From the NCBI GenBank assembly GCA_900642245.1, contig CAAAJI010000006.1:618544-682543 (forward strand): 64,000 nucleotides of DNA, written 5' to 3'. The notes beneath the pieces were generated by a model that did no database searches, was not told the DNA's origin, and saw only the letters and a program-made list of their open reading frames with translations. Positions 43,591 to 56,030 of the stretch are shown one piece after another; within the stretch, counting starts at the first letter, position 1; each line of letters opens with the position of its first letter. Origin of the DNA: Fragilaria radians (lineage: Eukaryota; Bacillariophyta; Fragilariophyceae; Fragilariales; Fragilariaceae). The position numbers and the translations under genes were made by a program.

Positions 43591-44746
43591 TTAAATCACA
43601 TTGAAATGGCCTACAAGAATTCGATTGGGTGGTTGATTATTTTTTTCCTTGGAAAATAACGACGAGGAAGGGATGCTTGTTTGATCATCCGATGAATCTG
43701 TTGGTGCTGGTGTAGTATGTCCCCAATATTCACCTGCATCCAATGCCACAATACAAGATTCTCGAACTACCAAATCGGCATCCGAACTGAATTCAAGTAA
43801 GATTCGTTCACAATCCTCCCATCGGCCTTCAATTGCACCAAGTGCTTCGGCACTTTCATGTCGGACCATGACATGTTCATCGAGCCGTCGCAATGATGTG
43901 GCCAAAGCCTCCACGGAGTCCGGATGTTGCATCTGTCCCAGAACATAGGCAACTTCATGACGCAATAGGGGAGATGTAGTGTCAGTTGTTAGTGCCCGAG
44001 CTAGTTGTCGGACGCAATCAGCTCCACCTTTGTTCCGTAACGAGAACATGGCGCGGTATCGTTCGAACATGGATAACGTGGGTTGACACAACAGATCACC
44101 AAGTTCCTTGGCAGAAAGTGCCTCATGAGATGGATGAGGAGGTGCTGGATCGACCGAAGAATAAGGGCTTCTCATACAAGCACAGGAGGGATAGTCATCT
44201 GGATCTCCGCCTTGAGATCTCCATTGGATGACATCCAAGGCCAATTGACATGTATCGGAGAGTTCAGGACAATGTTTGTAGGAACGACAAACCTCTTCCA
44301 GGACTGATTGAGAAGTCTCTGAACCAATGGCTCCCAGAGCTTCTGCACATTCATGGCGAACCATTACACAATCATCATCCGTCGATAATACTTGTTCCAA
44401 GACATGACAACTCTGTTGATATAAGATAAAAACAAAAAACAAAATTTCATAAGTTAACTTTCCAAAAACAAAAGAATACATTTCTCGATAATGAACAATC
44501 ATCACCTACTCTTGTATCCTTCATTTGTCCCATCACATACGCGAATTCATGTCGTAACAACGAACCATGGTCTTTATTTAGTAAACCAAGTTGCAAGATT
44601 CGAACGACATCATCCTGTTGGTCTGGTGTAGTCGAATGGATGTGACGAAGATAATATGCAGCACGCATACGCATGCCAATAGGATTCAAGGGATCCTGAA
44701 GACACATATCTAATTCTTCCAATGATGGAATGACCTCAAATACCAT
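43591..44746 (-). CDS. DOHH: Deoxyhypusine hydroxylase (HEAT-repeat di-iron enzyme)
   Basis: Two exons (44746-44510 and 44412-43591), GT-AG intron of 97 nt; 352 aa. The start MVFEVIPSLEELD is chosen because the upstream frame is hydrophobic and unrelated. The protein is built of HEAT-like repeats in two halves and has the four His-Glu iron-binding motifs: RHEFAYVMGQM, RHECAEALGAIG, RHEVAYVLGQM and RHESAEALGAI. DOHH hydroxylates deoxyhypusine on eIF5A in the cytosol, completing hypusine formation needed for translation of proline-rich sequences. It is about 50 residues longer than the human protein through a Pro/Ser-rich linker between the halves and a disordered tail. Confidence 0.95.
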
Positions 44747-47700
44747 TTTTGACCTCGTAAATGGTGGAAATAGGAAAAATGGAAACAGAAATGAAAGGCA
44801 GAGAAAACAGCACTTGACTTTTCTTTCCCAGTTTCTGTTCCAGTAGTGTCGCAACCCCCTGTGTAAAAAAAATAAATAAAGAATTGAATAACATACCATG
44901 AGAAGTTAGCTGAATTCAGTTTGACAATGATGTTCTGAACAATAAATGAATGCAACCAACATAAGGTTACCAATGCACAGTGCCTAATCCTGATTAGATC
45001 AGGGATAAATGGAAAATTAAATTCTTTAAACCAAATTACAGCATTCACATGTCGTTGAGTTGTGATTGACAAACTACCAATCACATGCGCGTATACTTCC
45101 TCCCCCAAAAAACAGATTGTAGAGAATGTACCCAGCAACATCACATCAGCAAGACATCTGTCAAACCTCGTAGATAAACCCAATCATCTTTACAGCCTCT
45201 GTCATTGGAACCTGCTCAAATCTGCTGTTTGACACACTGACAACCTTCTAGTCCGTTCACTTGCAATAGAGTGGAGCACCCAAACAGCTAGACCACAAAA
45301 TCCCAATCGTCTTCTGCTGCCTTTGGTACAATTTTAATGGATTTCTCTTAGTATATCCTGGCAGGCAACATATATTGCACCATTCATACACATTCTCTCT
45401 TTTCTTGGTAGTAGAACGGCATTTCACCCAGTCTGAATCTTCTCAAAGCCTGATTTTCTGGTTGGAGTTACTCTTCTTACTTGTCCTTCAATGTTTCCCT
45501 TAGACTGGTTTCGTACCTAAAGTAATGTACGCGTTTTCCTTCAGTCTTTCTTTCATTGAAGGTGTGCACTTACCATTTATCTCTGTCTAATAGGTATTTC
45601 GATTTTTCCCTTTTCGTTCCTTGCCCTATGAAGAACATACAGTTCTTTTTCAGTACCAAGTTCTATAGTCCATTTAGGACAAATCTTCCTTAAAGGTTTT
45701 TTGCTTCCTTGGCTGTCTATGTTTGGACCGATATTGCTGATGTTTGGTTGTTCTAAGTGTGATAAATACTTTGTTATTGCCATCTTAGATGTTTCCAATG
45801 GAATTCGACCATGCCTTTTTTGCAATTTGTCTTTGCACCACAGGGTGATCCTGTTTTATTGCATGACGTTTCTCATGAACATAATAGGTTTCGATGCTAC
45901 GGCTTTCTTTATATTCTTGTAAACATGCTCCTAATCTTGAATGATTTTCATTTCATACATTTTGGGCTAGATTGTGAACATTTATACTTATTTCTACTAG
46001 CATCGAAAATGGTTCTGGATTTTCTTCAGCTTGATGTCCCTTAATGTGGTTAGATATCACTTGGTGTGATATGTTGACTTTACGAACATGAAGTTAAAAC
46101 GAGACTGCATTTTGATGCTTTTATTTCCATTCACTTTTTTATTCAGCTTAGTTATTCCTGCCTGGTTGCGATAATGAGCCTCCCACGATGTGGCTGTTGT
46201 AATCTTTTGTGATTTCTAGCGCTTTTGTGGTCCGCTGATTGATTATCTTATTTGTTACATAATTCATTGCCTTTGAAATGCCAAATTGATTACTTTTCTC
46301 ATATGAAGGGAGTGAACACTCCTTGAGCTATGCTTTTTTAAACATCTCTATCATTAATTTTGAATCATTTTTACCTTCTATGTGTGTATACCCTGAGTAT
46401 TGGAAGTTAGTAATGCCTTATTTTTAAATAATGGAGAAAACTGTTATTTGACCGTTTCGCGATGTCAGGAGCAATTTCGCTTACACCTTGGCCATAAAGG
46501 AGGTTTAAATGTTGGCGAAGAAACCAAGATTCTTTTGGTCCCATTCATCATTTTTCCAAACGTACTTCCAAATTCGAATCTTGTTCTGATAAATGAATTT
46601 TTGTTTTCCCTGAGTACTTGAATTCTATGATGAATAAATACTTTAAATCCTTCGTCTCCTTTACAGTTCTTTGGTTTCATATTCATGGTGAAATGATTCT
46701 GATAAACAATATAATCTACTATCTTTGGATTAAGAGAACAATTCATTAGATCTTGTCCATGCTTTCAATCGAATTTGCAAGGCTTTGCAACAAAACCACT
46801 CTTCATTTGAATTTGTTGCCTTCTCTACAGCTTTATTTTATATTGAGGGGGAATCTCCGTCCTTCTTCAATTGGTGGATGCGCTTGAATTGCTGGAAATA
46901 GTTTATGGTGGTGCTAAAATTTCTAGAAATTATGAACTAGTACCCTCGCATATGCTTGTCTACTAGTTGCAAGTCATCTATGACCTGGAAAATTAGGATC
47001 ACCTATCATTTGCGTTAGGATAGATCCAACCTCATCCTCAAGCGGGTTCAAATTGTAAGATCTGCAAATATATCAGCCACCTTTATAAAGGATGCATTTC
47101 ATACACCTGATTGGTGCAATATTGCCATCCTAAACTCGTTGTCTTTGACAATGGGCGAAAGTCTTAAGTTGAGTTCAAGATATAACACAATAATTTTGGG
47201 ACTAAACTAATCACATTCCACAAGCAAATGTAACCATTGAGTGAATGATGTCAGTGACATGCCGAGACTATTTTTTCGAAGAAATGAGTCCAAAGGACAA
47301 TAACTCAACTAGCTATCTGCATCTAAAAGAATCACATATCATACCACATAATGGACAATCTCCTTTCAACTTGTTTTGTTGAATACGGATTGAAAATTTT
47401 GCTTTGAAAGTAGATATCGAAATCATATCCAAGAGATAACAAGACTTGAAAAAGAAACGTAAAAGTAAAGAATTTTAGGTTGCATTCTTTATGAATGTCA
47501 ATGGAGTGCAGGTTCAATTTGAAACATCTGGTATGACTCCTTGTTGTGACCAGATCCAGTCATACATGGATCATTAAAGATATCTTTCTCGGTATTTCAA
47601 AAATGAAGTTTCAATTACCTACTATCTAACAAAGGAATGACTGGAAGGGATGCAACCCAGTTTATGGTTAATTAAACACAGTCAGTCATATTCTACTTGG

Positions 47701-47862
47701 AATTGCTGCATATCAGTTTTTGAGGTGTGTTAGAGACATGTGAAGATAAAGTATGCTCGGAAGGGGTCGAGACATATTCCATGACATATAACAATATTTT
47801 AATGCTCTTTTCATTTCTTCAGTCCTTCTCGCAAGTTTTTCTTTGAGGCAAAAAGCTACTGT
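44747..47862. other. Gene-poor region
   Basis: 3.1 kb. The minus frames 45577-45825 and 46465-46746 are somewhat protein-like (Lys/Pro-rich) but lack a domain and may be relics of a mobile element. No RNA gene or repeat array seen. Confidence 0.45.
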
Positions 47863-48804
47863 CTACATTGAGTTCGAAATTTCCATCCCACAGCACCTGC
47901 TCTCCTCCCAAGAGTAACTACTTTCGCTTGAGAAAGAGTCTGTGTCATCGTCGTTATCTAGCTCTTCCGCACTTATGAAATAGGAGTTACTATTCATATC
48001 CCAGAAAGCCAGATCTTCCGAGTCACTGTCACTAGAATTTTCGTCATCAACCAAAGTTTGATCATCACATCTCACATTTTCGACGTTCTGTCTCTGTGCA
48101 GTTGAGAATCGAAACGTGTTACATGCAAAGTCAATTACAGGCAATGACTGTATTTCATATTCAATGTCATCCATCTCATCAAATTCACTGATGATGAATC
48201 TTGACGCTGGTATAATTGATTCCTGTTTCGATCTAAACTTCACTTGCTTTTTTAGTGACAGTGAGTCATCACTTCTTTCTTCAGAGTTCCCTTCATCACG
48301 AAACTCAGCTTCAATCTCTCCGGCTTTTGTCTCTCTAATTACAGCAAGGCCTTCAGCGTGAAGACTCTCTCGTAAATCAGACACACAAGACTTTGAAAAG
48401 GTCTCGACCTTAACATGAGCCTTAACATGAGGTTCAACCTTACTTCTTCGCCCTTTTCTTCTCCAAAGCACCCTTTTTCGTATAAGTTCAGTTCCATTTC
48501 ATGATTAATTCATTCTAGAAAAGGCACACATACTGCGACTTACATGAGATGATCAAAACAAGAAGAAAATACGTTGCAGAGACAAAAACCCCGTCACTGA
48601 GTATCGAGAAAAAGAAAATGAAACACACTTTGTTATGATATTGAAACAAAAAAAACAAATGAATTTTCAATATGGTGCGGTTATCTTTCCTTACGTTTCA
48701 AATAAATAGGATAGTATTTTGAAATGTTACACTGCATTTAACTCCTCTCGGAGTATATCTTACGTTCCAACGGATTCTACCGGTATACTGGTCAGAATAT
48801 CCAT
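47863..48804 (-). CDS. Membrane-anchored acidic protein of unknown function
   Basis: Predicted three-exon gene: 48804-48764 (ATG), 48596-48544 (53-nt exon) and 48452-47863, GT-AG introns of 167 and 91 nt, phases matching; 227 aa. The small second exon encodes a hydrophobic segment (VSATYFLLVLIIS) that becomes a membrane anchor followed by WRRSK, leaving a large, mostly acidic C-terminal domain. That domain contains Ser/Asp/Glu clusters (DENSSDSDSED, DNDDDTDSFSSESS) and ends CCGMEISNSM. Only the third exon (202-codon frame) is obvious; the first two are my inference from splice motifs, frame and the way they create a TM segment. No family recognised. The many SD/SE clusters suggest casein-kinase-2 sites. 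Confidence 0.55.
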
Positions 48805-50717
48805 TGTTCTCCAACAAATATCCCTAAGTAGAGCACTAATTTTCTAAATGTTTTCCTTGTATCGGTGTTGCATTGACACTTAAGCAACTATGCTTAGATT
48901 AGGTCATATCTTGGAAAGATAAATAAAATGAACTAATATTTACCGCATATCATGACCAAACGCTTCGTAGAATGACACAGCGGTACAATCGCTGTTATGC
49001 CAGCATAAAATGAAAGATGCTTTGAACTTTAATGAATGATTAAAAATGGCATAAATGAGTTATGTGTGATTTGGCAGTTCTTGAAAGCGGTTCCGTTGTG
49101 CTATATACTACCAGAGTTTAAACTCAAAGGAATTCAAAACAAAAGGCTCAATTGACTAATGGAAAGGTATGGGTTCTGTCTCACAGAGGAGAGCACTTGG
49201 GATCTAAGCTTATTAAATCATGTTAAATTTCGAAAAATAGTCAATTTCGTGTTTCAACTCTCTAGGATCAAAATTCACAATAAAAGTAAATCTATCCGAG
49301 TAGATTATAAACTCAAAATATTAAACAAGACATTAATTAATTTATTTTGAGAGAAAGTGTTGAATAGAATTGATTTTTTCTGCTTCCAAATCATTAGATT
49401 ACATGTTTAAGAAAGGAGTTTCAAGACTACTTGAAGAATTCCTATCATTAGACCAATGGTTTTCAACCACTTTTTCTAAATTAAAGAGAAGATACATTTT
49501 TAGTAACTGCAATATAGAATTAAGTGGTTCGTCGGTGATACTGGTGGTAAGCAATAGTCGGTATTTTACATGATGAATTTACACCTTTCAATTGTACATA
49601 AATCCCTACTTTGTCTTCCTTTGTAAATCTCTTTACACCAACAAATGGTAGCATAGAGGAGGGTCTAATGAAAGCTTAGATAAAAACATTATGAGAAAAG
49701 GTGGTCCTAGCCAATTAAGTATGACTTCTCTGTTAACCTATTCAATATCTCTATGATTCCTTATGCCTGGTGGGATTAAAGAGGGAATTAATAAATTATG
49801 CTATGATAATCCTATGTATAGTTGATGAAGATTACAACTTTGTCTTCGTGCATTACATACACTGCTGTTACTTGAAGATCGTAGATTTCCTGCATAGGGT
49901 TTATTCTAATTGTAAGCTGAATACAGATGGGCTTAGGTTTTCCGTCCTTGTTTCAACATTTCTCATGATAAGCTATGAAAAATATCATAGGAAAAGAAAA
50001 TGACTGGCTTAAACTATAAACTTTGAAGTGAATGGAGGGCTAGATATTGATATAAAATACAATTATTCCTTTGACTAATTGGCCGAAAAGACTCAGCAAT
50101 GAAGCCATTTTGACCGTAAACAGGATAGAGAATGCACAGGCTTCTACAAAACGCAGACACGAAAGAGATTGCACCAAAACCTTTGAGATGATTCTCAAAG
50201 TGCATCTCTCTTGTAAAAAGTCAACTGAAAAGACGTTGTATCAAAGCCATTGAGGATGTAAACTGTGATGCAAATGGATAAACAATTTGAAGGTTGTTGC
50301 TGATTCCAAGGTTGCAGAATTATTCAACTACAACCAACCCTAATCTCAAAGGAGGAAAAGATTGTTTTTCCCTGAAGATTTGAAGTCTGTGTTATATATT
50401 GTCGCTTGCGGACAAGCATGAAAGAGATCTTAAATCCAATCAAAGTCTCCAGCATAGAGTCATCATGTAGTTTGGTGTCCACCTTATCCTTCTAATCTAC
50501 AGAGTATTGAAATTGTCTGGGCAACATTAAAGGGATTTTTGGAGGGCAGCACACCACAGAGACAAGTTTCAAAAACTTATTGGTTAAATAAGATGTACAT
50601 CATTGAAATACACTAGAGATATTTCGACTAAAGTCTTGCCAATAACATTGATTTGAATATTTTTACTACCAAATTTCGAGCGGTGTCCATCCAAAAGTCA
50701 CTTTCCAAAAATTGGTC
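48805..50717. other. Gene-poor spacer with a DDE-transposase scrap
   Basis: 1.9 kb. Apart from the fragment at 50474-50556 and a possible related frame at 50071-50253, nothing is recognised. Confidence 0.45.
50474..50556 (+). mobile_element. Scrap of a Tc1/mariner-like DDE transposase
   Basis: The frame reads WCPPYPSNLQSIEIVWATLK, matching the end of the DDE catalytic domain (PPYSPxLNPIExxW, with the third acidic residue in IEIVW). Upstream sequence is broken by stops; the ends of the element are not visible. Confidence 0.4.
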
Positions 50718-52032
50718 ATGGACGAAAGTTTTGGAGCTTTTAATGAAGCTCCTGTAACCTTTTCTGAATCCAAGGCTACAGAGGAAACTTCAGATAAAGA
50801 TTTGAATTCAGAGGTAGATTCACCATCCATTCAGAACGCCTCAGAAACAACTGGAATAGTAGAAGAAAGCTTTGGTGACTTTGATGAGGCTCCAACGACA
50901 ATTCAGACTACCAGCGAAGATCCATCTTTTGCTCCAACAGTCCAGAGCGATTTACAAGTTGAAGTGCAGCCAGATATTATTCCAGACATCGATGAAGATT
51001 TTGGAGACTTCAATGACTTCGAAACGAAACATCTTGATGATGATGTACCTCCAAATGATAATTTTTCTCAACCGTTCACGTCTGGAGATAACCTAGAATC
51101 GACTGATCAGATCGATGATGAATTTGGTGACTTTGGTGATTTTCTTACTCACTCAGAAGCACAGCCAGCTCACTCTGATGTTAATATAAATGAAATAGAT
51201 GACGATTTTGAAGAATTTGGGGATTTCTCACAAACGGTTGAAGCCACCGATCCTGTTCCCGTGATCAGCGATCCTCTTATTGATCGAGCTAGAGCTCTTT
51301 TCTCCAAAATCCAAATCAACGCATCACAAGATGCGCAGTTAGAAGAAAAGAGCAGTGATCCCGAGGAAAATCCTGTTTCACTCACAGAACTCGTGGTAAG
51401 TAGAGTGGAAAAATAATCGAAATCATTTTCGTTTTCTGCTAATGATACTTTGAAACAGAAAAGTCTTTTATCTGAGAATAAAGTTAGTGATACTGAGGAA
51501 TGTAATTGGGATGAAATATTTAACGCTGCAATCCATGGAATCGATATGCTTGTTCCTTCTCCTCCTTCTGTCATCTTCGACCCCAAAGCCATACATCCAT
51601 ATTCTCATTACTCACGATCATCAATACTTAAAAGTCAAGAAGATTTGGTATCAAGAAAACATGATAATTTTGAGAGGCCTAGTGCTTTCTATGAACAGAT
51701 GAAACAAGGCACAGATTCAAACGCCTTACAGGAAAGAGGGGACAAAGAAGAAGAGCAACACTTTGAAAATGTCCCTGTACCTGCTGAAGATATTCCACAG
51801 GTTGATTTTAAGCTTGATTTTACTCATTTTGAGGCACCGTAAGTTGTTACTAAATGTCCCTCTTGTTTATTATTATAGTTCTCACATGCATTTGTCCTGA
51901 AGCTTAGGAAAAGAAAATTCTGGAGACGAAAATAAGTCAAAGTCAAAATCTGATGATGCCCAAGCGTTCTTGAAAATGATTCCCGACCTTTCGTTTATGC
52001 TCAGCACTAAGCTTGTCATCCCTCGCGAGTAG
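50718..52032 (+). CDS. Aftiphilin-like clathrin/AP-adaptor accessory protein
   Basis: Three exons (50718-51395, 51459-51838, 51903-52032), GT-AG introns of 63 and 64 nt; 395 aa. The N-terminal half has five acidic FGxF-type repeats (ESFGAF, ESFGDF, EDFGDFNDF, DEFGDFGDF, FEEFGDF), the motif class that binds AP-1 gamma-ear and GGA domains. The second exon has a conserved-looking ECNWDEIF and SPPSVIF region, and the last exon ends with AQAFLKMIPDLSFMLSTKLVIP, similar in style to the conserved C-terminus of aftiphilin-type proteins. Otherwise acidic and disordered. A role at trans-Golgi/endosome clathrin coats is inferred from the motifs. No transmembrane segment. Confidence 0.68.
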
Positions 52033-54672
52033 CAGCTTTCAAGCAACCTAGATTTTATTTGTCAAACACTTTGGGGAATTACCTTAACAATGAAAAAGTA
52101 AAGGCTTTGACAGCATAATTGAATGTTCATTTTCCCTATTACTCAACCAATTTGATAGTAATTAGATGAAATACAAACTGATTTCAAATACCCATTGGGA
52201 AAGACCATGATTTAGACCTTGGGTTTCTCTCAAACGAGTTGCATCAAAAAAGGGATAGTATTAAATTACTTGCGTCTTTATGTTGACTTGTTGATAAATC
52301 TTCTTCACATCAATGCCGGCCCCTAAAATTCATCTTGACTTTGCATCCCAGGAAATCGTTGATAGATGTTAAACACTTTCTTGACCCTAAATATTGTATC
52401 TTCCATCAAGACTTCATGTCATGCTAGGATCTCAGCATCCACATAAATGCATTAAATGAGAATATGCAGCCTTTCCTGCGTACAATTCAAATTAAGATCA
52501 ATTACTTCTCAAAACCAAGCTTTATGATTTCTTCATCAAAGCTTTAAGCTATTGTCAAGCAGCCTGCATATACCAGTATATAGTCTAGTTGAGTCTAACA
52601 GATTAGTTTCTTGTACGCCTGCATCGATTTTCTACACTACAACAGTTCTAGACCTTCATATCAATATTCTCTCAATATTAATGGAACATGCTACCCTTTG
52701 ATTATTAACAGGATGCTCCTGAAGGTGGAAGCATCAACAATTGGAGAGTAGATCCCGATAACGTATATTCCAGCCACTTGAGAGAATCCCAAGAAATCTT
52801 TCTATCCTTTCATCCACATATCCTGAAATTTGCTTCATCAGTTGTTTATTGCTCTGAGAATGATAAACATTATGTGGACATTCCCCATAATTTTGTAGTG
52901 CTCCTCTCAACTTTATTCCGGTACATTAGGGAGGGTAACTCAACCTACTTTCCTGTAAACTTATCCTTTTGCCAAAATTATCCGATTTGAATGAATTGAA
53001 CAATGTCCTCTTTTTTGGCTTTCAAACATAAGGCAAAATCAATCATAGCATTCACTGCATCACCCTACCTGTAGATGACATGTTTCTCTAACCTATGCTT
53101 CTCCTCTTTCTCTTCCCTGGTTTATCCGCCATGGCTGCGCTTGCCTTTTTGATTTTTTTTGTGTTTTCTTTTTGAGATTTTTCAGACTTCACGTGTTTCC
53201 ATCTGCCAAATGAGCTGATCCCATTCCTCTTGGTGGTGCTCTTAGTGGCACTTAGTTGTTTTGAAGAAGGGATGACCTATGTGGACAATATTTTTGAGTC
53301 TGTGTTCTTCCAAACTAATCTGGCATCTCCTTTATACTCAAGTCAACTAATCCTCATAAGATGTTGCATTTGCACCTAATCAGATTCTCATTGTAGGCTA
53401 TGTTGCTCTTTATCAGGAAGTTCTCATGACTTTTGCTTTCCTTGAGCACATGCTCACTTACCCGGATACTTACTTTTTCGCTTCTAGTCGTTGTTCGTAG
53501 TTTCTTCGTTTGTTACAGCATGATCTGCAACATCTAATTTGGTTTCATTCCATTTTCCAATACAATCAAAAAGCAAAATTTAATTATTTATATAATACTA
53601 GTAGTTGGTGCTTGCTTTGCTCCGCAGAGTAAACTATTTTACAAAAGAGAACGTATCTTTGAATTATTACATTTCCAGTATGACAAAGATGTTTATGTTT
53701 GTTATGTGTGAACCTATTTACTACTTGATCTAACATGTCATTGGTATCTACAGTTGCATTCAACATCACAGAACTTAAAGTAAATTATACCATTGATTTT
53801 TGCATTGCCATTAGGAAGGTGTAAAGGTAGTAATTTCATTTTTTTCTATTAAAACTATGGTTTAAAGACATATTCTAGCTTTTTCTTGCGCTATTGTTGT
53901 AGAAGTCATTGGTGCTGCTGTTATTGGAACATCAAAGATTGTCGGTGAAAAACTCAAATAAAGCTGTTGGTACAAAGTCAATATCGTTGTTTTGTTAACT
54001 TTATAAAATGTATTCTTTACTTGTTTGACAGTTTAAAAATAAGACAAATGTAGGAATAATATAATAAGAATCATCCCAAACATACAATAATATAAGTGAT
54101 CCATATGAGTAATGCCTTTTAAACCAGTTATCATTAGACTGCAAGATTAAGAAGCACAAAAGATCTTTTTCCTCAACTTAAAGGAATAGTGTTATTCATT
54201 TTTTCATTGTTTTGAAGGAATTTCATTAAGTTGCAGATTAATATTGCAATTAGATATATCCACATTTCAGTAGCATTTGAATGACAATTGCGTTAAATAT
54301 TCTACAGTTTACGACTGAAAGTCTTGACAACATTCTGGATGGAAGTACCGTTTGAATTAGCTGTATCCCTATTGATTTTTGTCGCTCACTCTGTTCACCC
54401 TTTACTCGTACTCGATCACTTTCTCGATTATTACTGTAATAATAAAACGCACGAGGGTTAAGGGGTAGCAACGGCCAAAACGCATGTGAAACTTTTTTAG
54501 TAGTAGGATTCCAATGTTATTACCACCCACTCTAAACAAAAGATCCTCCATCCAAAACTTTTCCAATGAAATTTGCCGTCATGTATCTCAAAGTTTCCTT
54601 CATTGACTTCAAATCAATGTACATAAATATTAGTGCGTAATAAAAGACAGCTACTTAAATTTTAGTAAGTAG
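52033..54672. other. Gene-poor region
   Basis: 2.6 kb of AT-rich sequence with short frames only (for example 52778-52990, 53584-53769). Nothing recognised on either strand. Confidence 0.5.
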
Positions 54673-56030
54673 TCACCGATTTCTCCACCAATCTAGATAA
54701 GGGTGTGTATCTCGAACCTTTTTTCCATAGTCAGAAGACAATATCATGTCGGACAATTTTTCCGCATAAATTCCATGATATAATAGCCCACGGCTACTAA
54801 GACCGGTGAAAATCCATAGGTTATCTTTCAAATGGCCCACAATCGGAGTTCTTCCCAAATTACCTCGTTTGCTTTGAACACGATAACCACATGTAACTTT
54901 CTCGACATAAGAATTATCCCATAGTTGAGGAGCTAGATTGTATGATTTTTCTTTGAGTTCTTGGTAAAGAAGGTCTTGTGACATTGGATTAGTACCAAAC
55001 TCATGTGATGCTCCCACCAATATGGCATTATCAGTATCCAACATTGGACTGATGTATTTGCCACAAAGAAGTGCTTCACTCAACAGAGGGCTTCCTTCCG
55101 ACTTGAGAACAAGGGACTGACCACGAACAATATTTACAGGAAACGACGATTGATCTAATATCCCTTTTTGAAGCATCCCTGCCCCGGCTGCAAAAATAAA
55201 GGCAGAATATGAGGCTAATTCTTCTGGTGGAATGGGATCTGTTGTAATTTTCCACTGAATGGATCCCATTTGTTGACAAGCCTTATATAAGCCATCCAAA
55301 TATGAAGGCACATGAAGAACACAACATCCTTGCGATAATTCTAGGCCACCCAATGAATGAGTGCATCCAAGCAAGGCTTCGATTTCGTCCCTTTCGATCC
55401 ATCGAAACATCCCATTAGTTGCCACAGTTTTGTCATGAGTTTCCAGTGCCTTTAACTTGTCGACATTGTCTTCGGTAAGCGCCACTCGATAGAGCCGATC
55501 ACGGAGTATACATTGTGGAGTCCAACGCGATGCGGAGCGAACTAACCTTGACCCCGATGCCAAGCCTTCTAATCCCCAGTGTACCAATTTACCTCGCGGG
55601 GAAAGGGGATGCAAAAGTCTAGAGAAGAAAGCAGGGGAAAAGCGAAGTTAGTGAAGTGTGAATGAAATCAGAATCTTTACAAAATGATATTCATGCCATC
55701 AGAGATCTTGGTGATAATTGTGTGTCGTCATGAGCTAGGGCTCAATGAGGATAGCAAATATTTCGTTCTTCTTCCTTGACAAGAGTGACTGAAAAAGTCC
55801 AGCTTACAAAACGAGTGTACGTACCCTCCAGCTACGGAACTGGCGCCGCCTTGGCCTACTGGTGCAACATCATAAATCGTGATGTGAAGAGATGGTGAAA
55901 ATTCCGATTTCTCGAAAAGATTATGTGCTAGTGCAAGACCAGCCAACCCACCTCCTAATATCCCCACGTGGTGAGTTGGAATAGCCGATGCTTTCGAGTG
56001 TAATTGAGTTTTAATTCGCATGTTGTTCAT
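54673..56030 (-). CDS. DAO-family FAD-dependent oxidoreductase
   Basis: Two exons (56030-55825 and 55618-54673) with a 206-nt GT-AG intron; 383 aa from ATG 56030 (an ATG three codons later is also possible). A Rossmann dinucleotide motif opens the domain (HVGILGGGLAGLALAHNL), followed by an acidic strand end (TIYDVAP) and, across the splice site, GGASSVAGG|LLHPLSPRGK. That small-residue loop then LLHPLS is the arrangement seen in DAO proteins such as the MnmC oxidase domain. Later segments (FAAGAGM, NLWIFTGLSSRGLLYHG) are typical FAD-contact regions. The substrate is not evident. A basic N-terminus (MRIKTQLHSKAS) could be a mitochondrial presequence. A 41-bp repeat lies in the intron and again upstream of exon 1. 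Confidence 0.82.
55723..55763 (+). repeat. 41-bp dispersed repeat, copy 1 (inside the FAD-oxidoreductase intron)
   Basis: Nearly identical to 56185-56225 apart from a few mismatches/indels; begins TGTCGTCATGAGCT and ends TAGCAAATATTT. The core TCATGAGC..GCTCAATGA is an imperfect palindrome. Confidence 0.8.
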
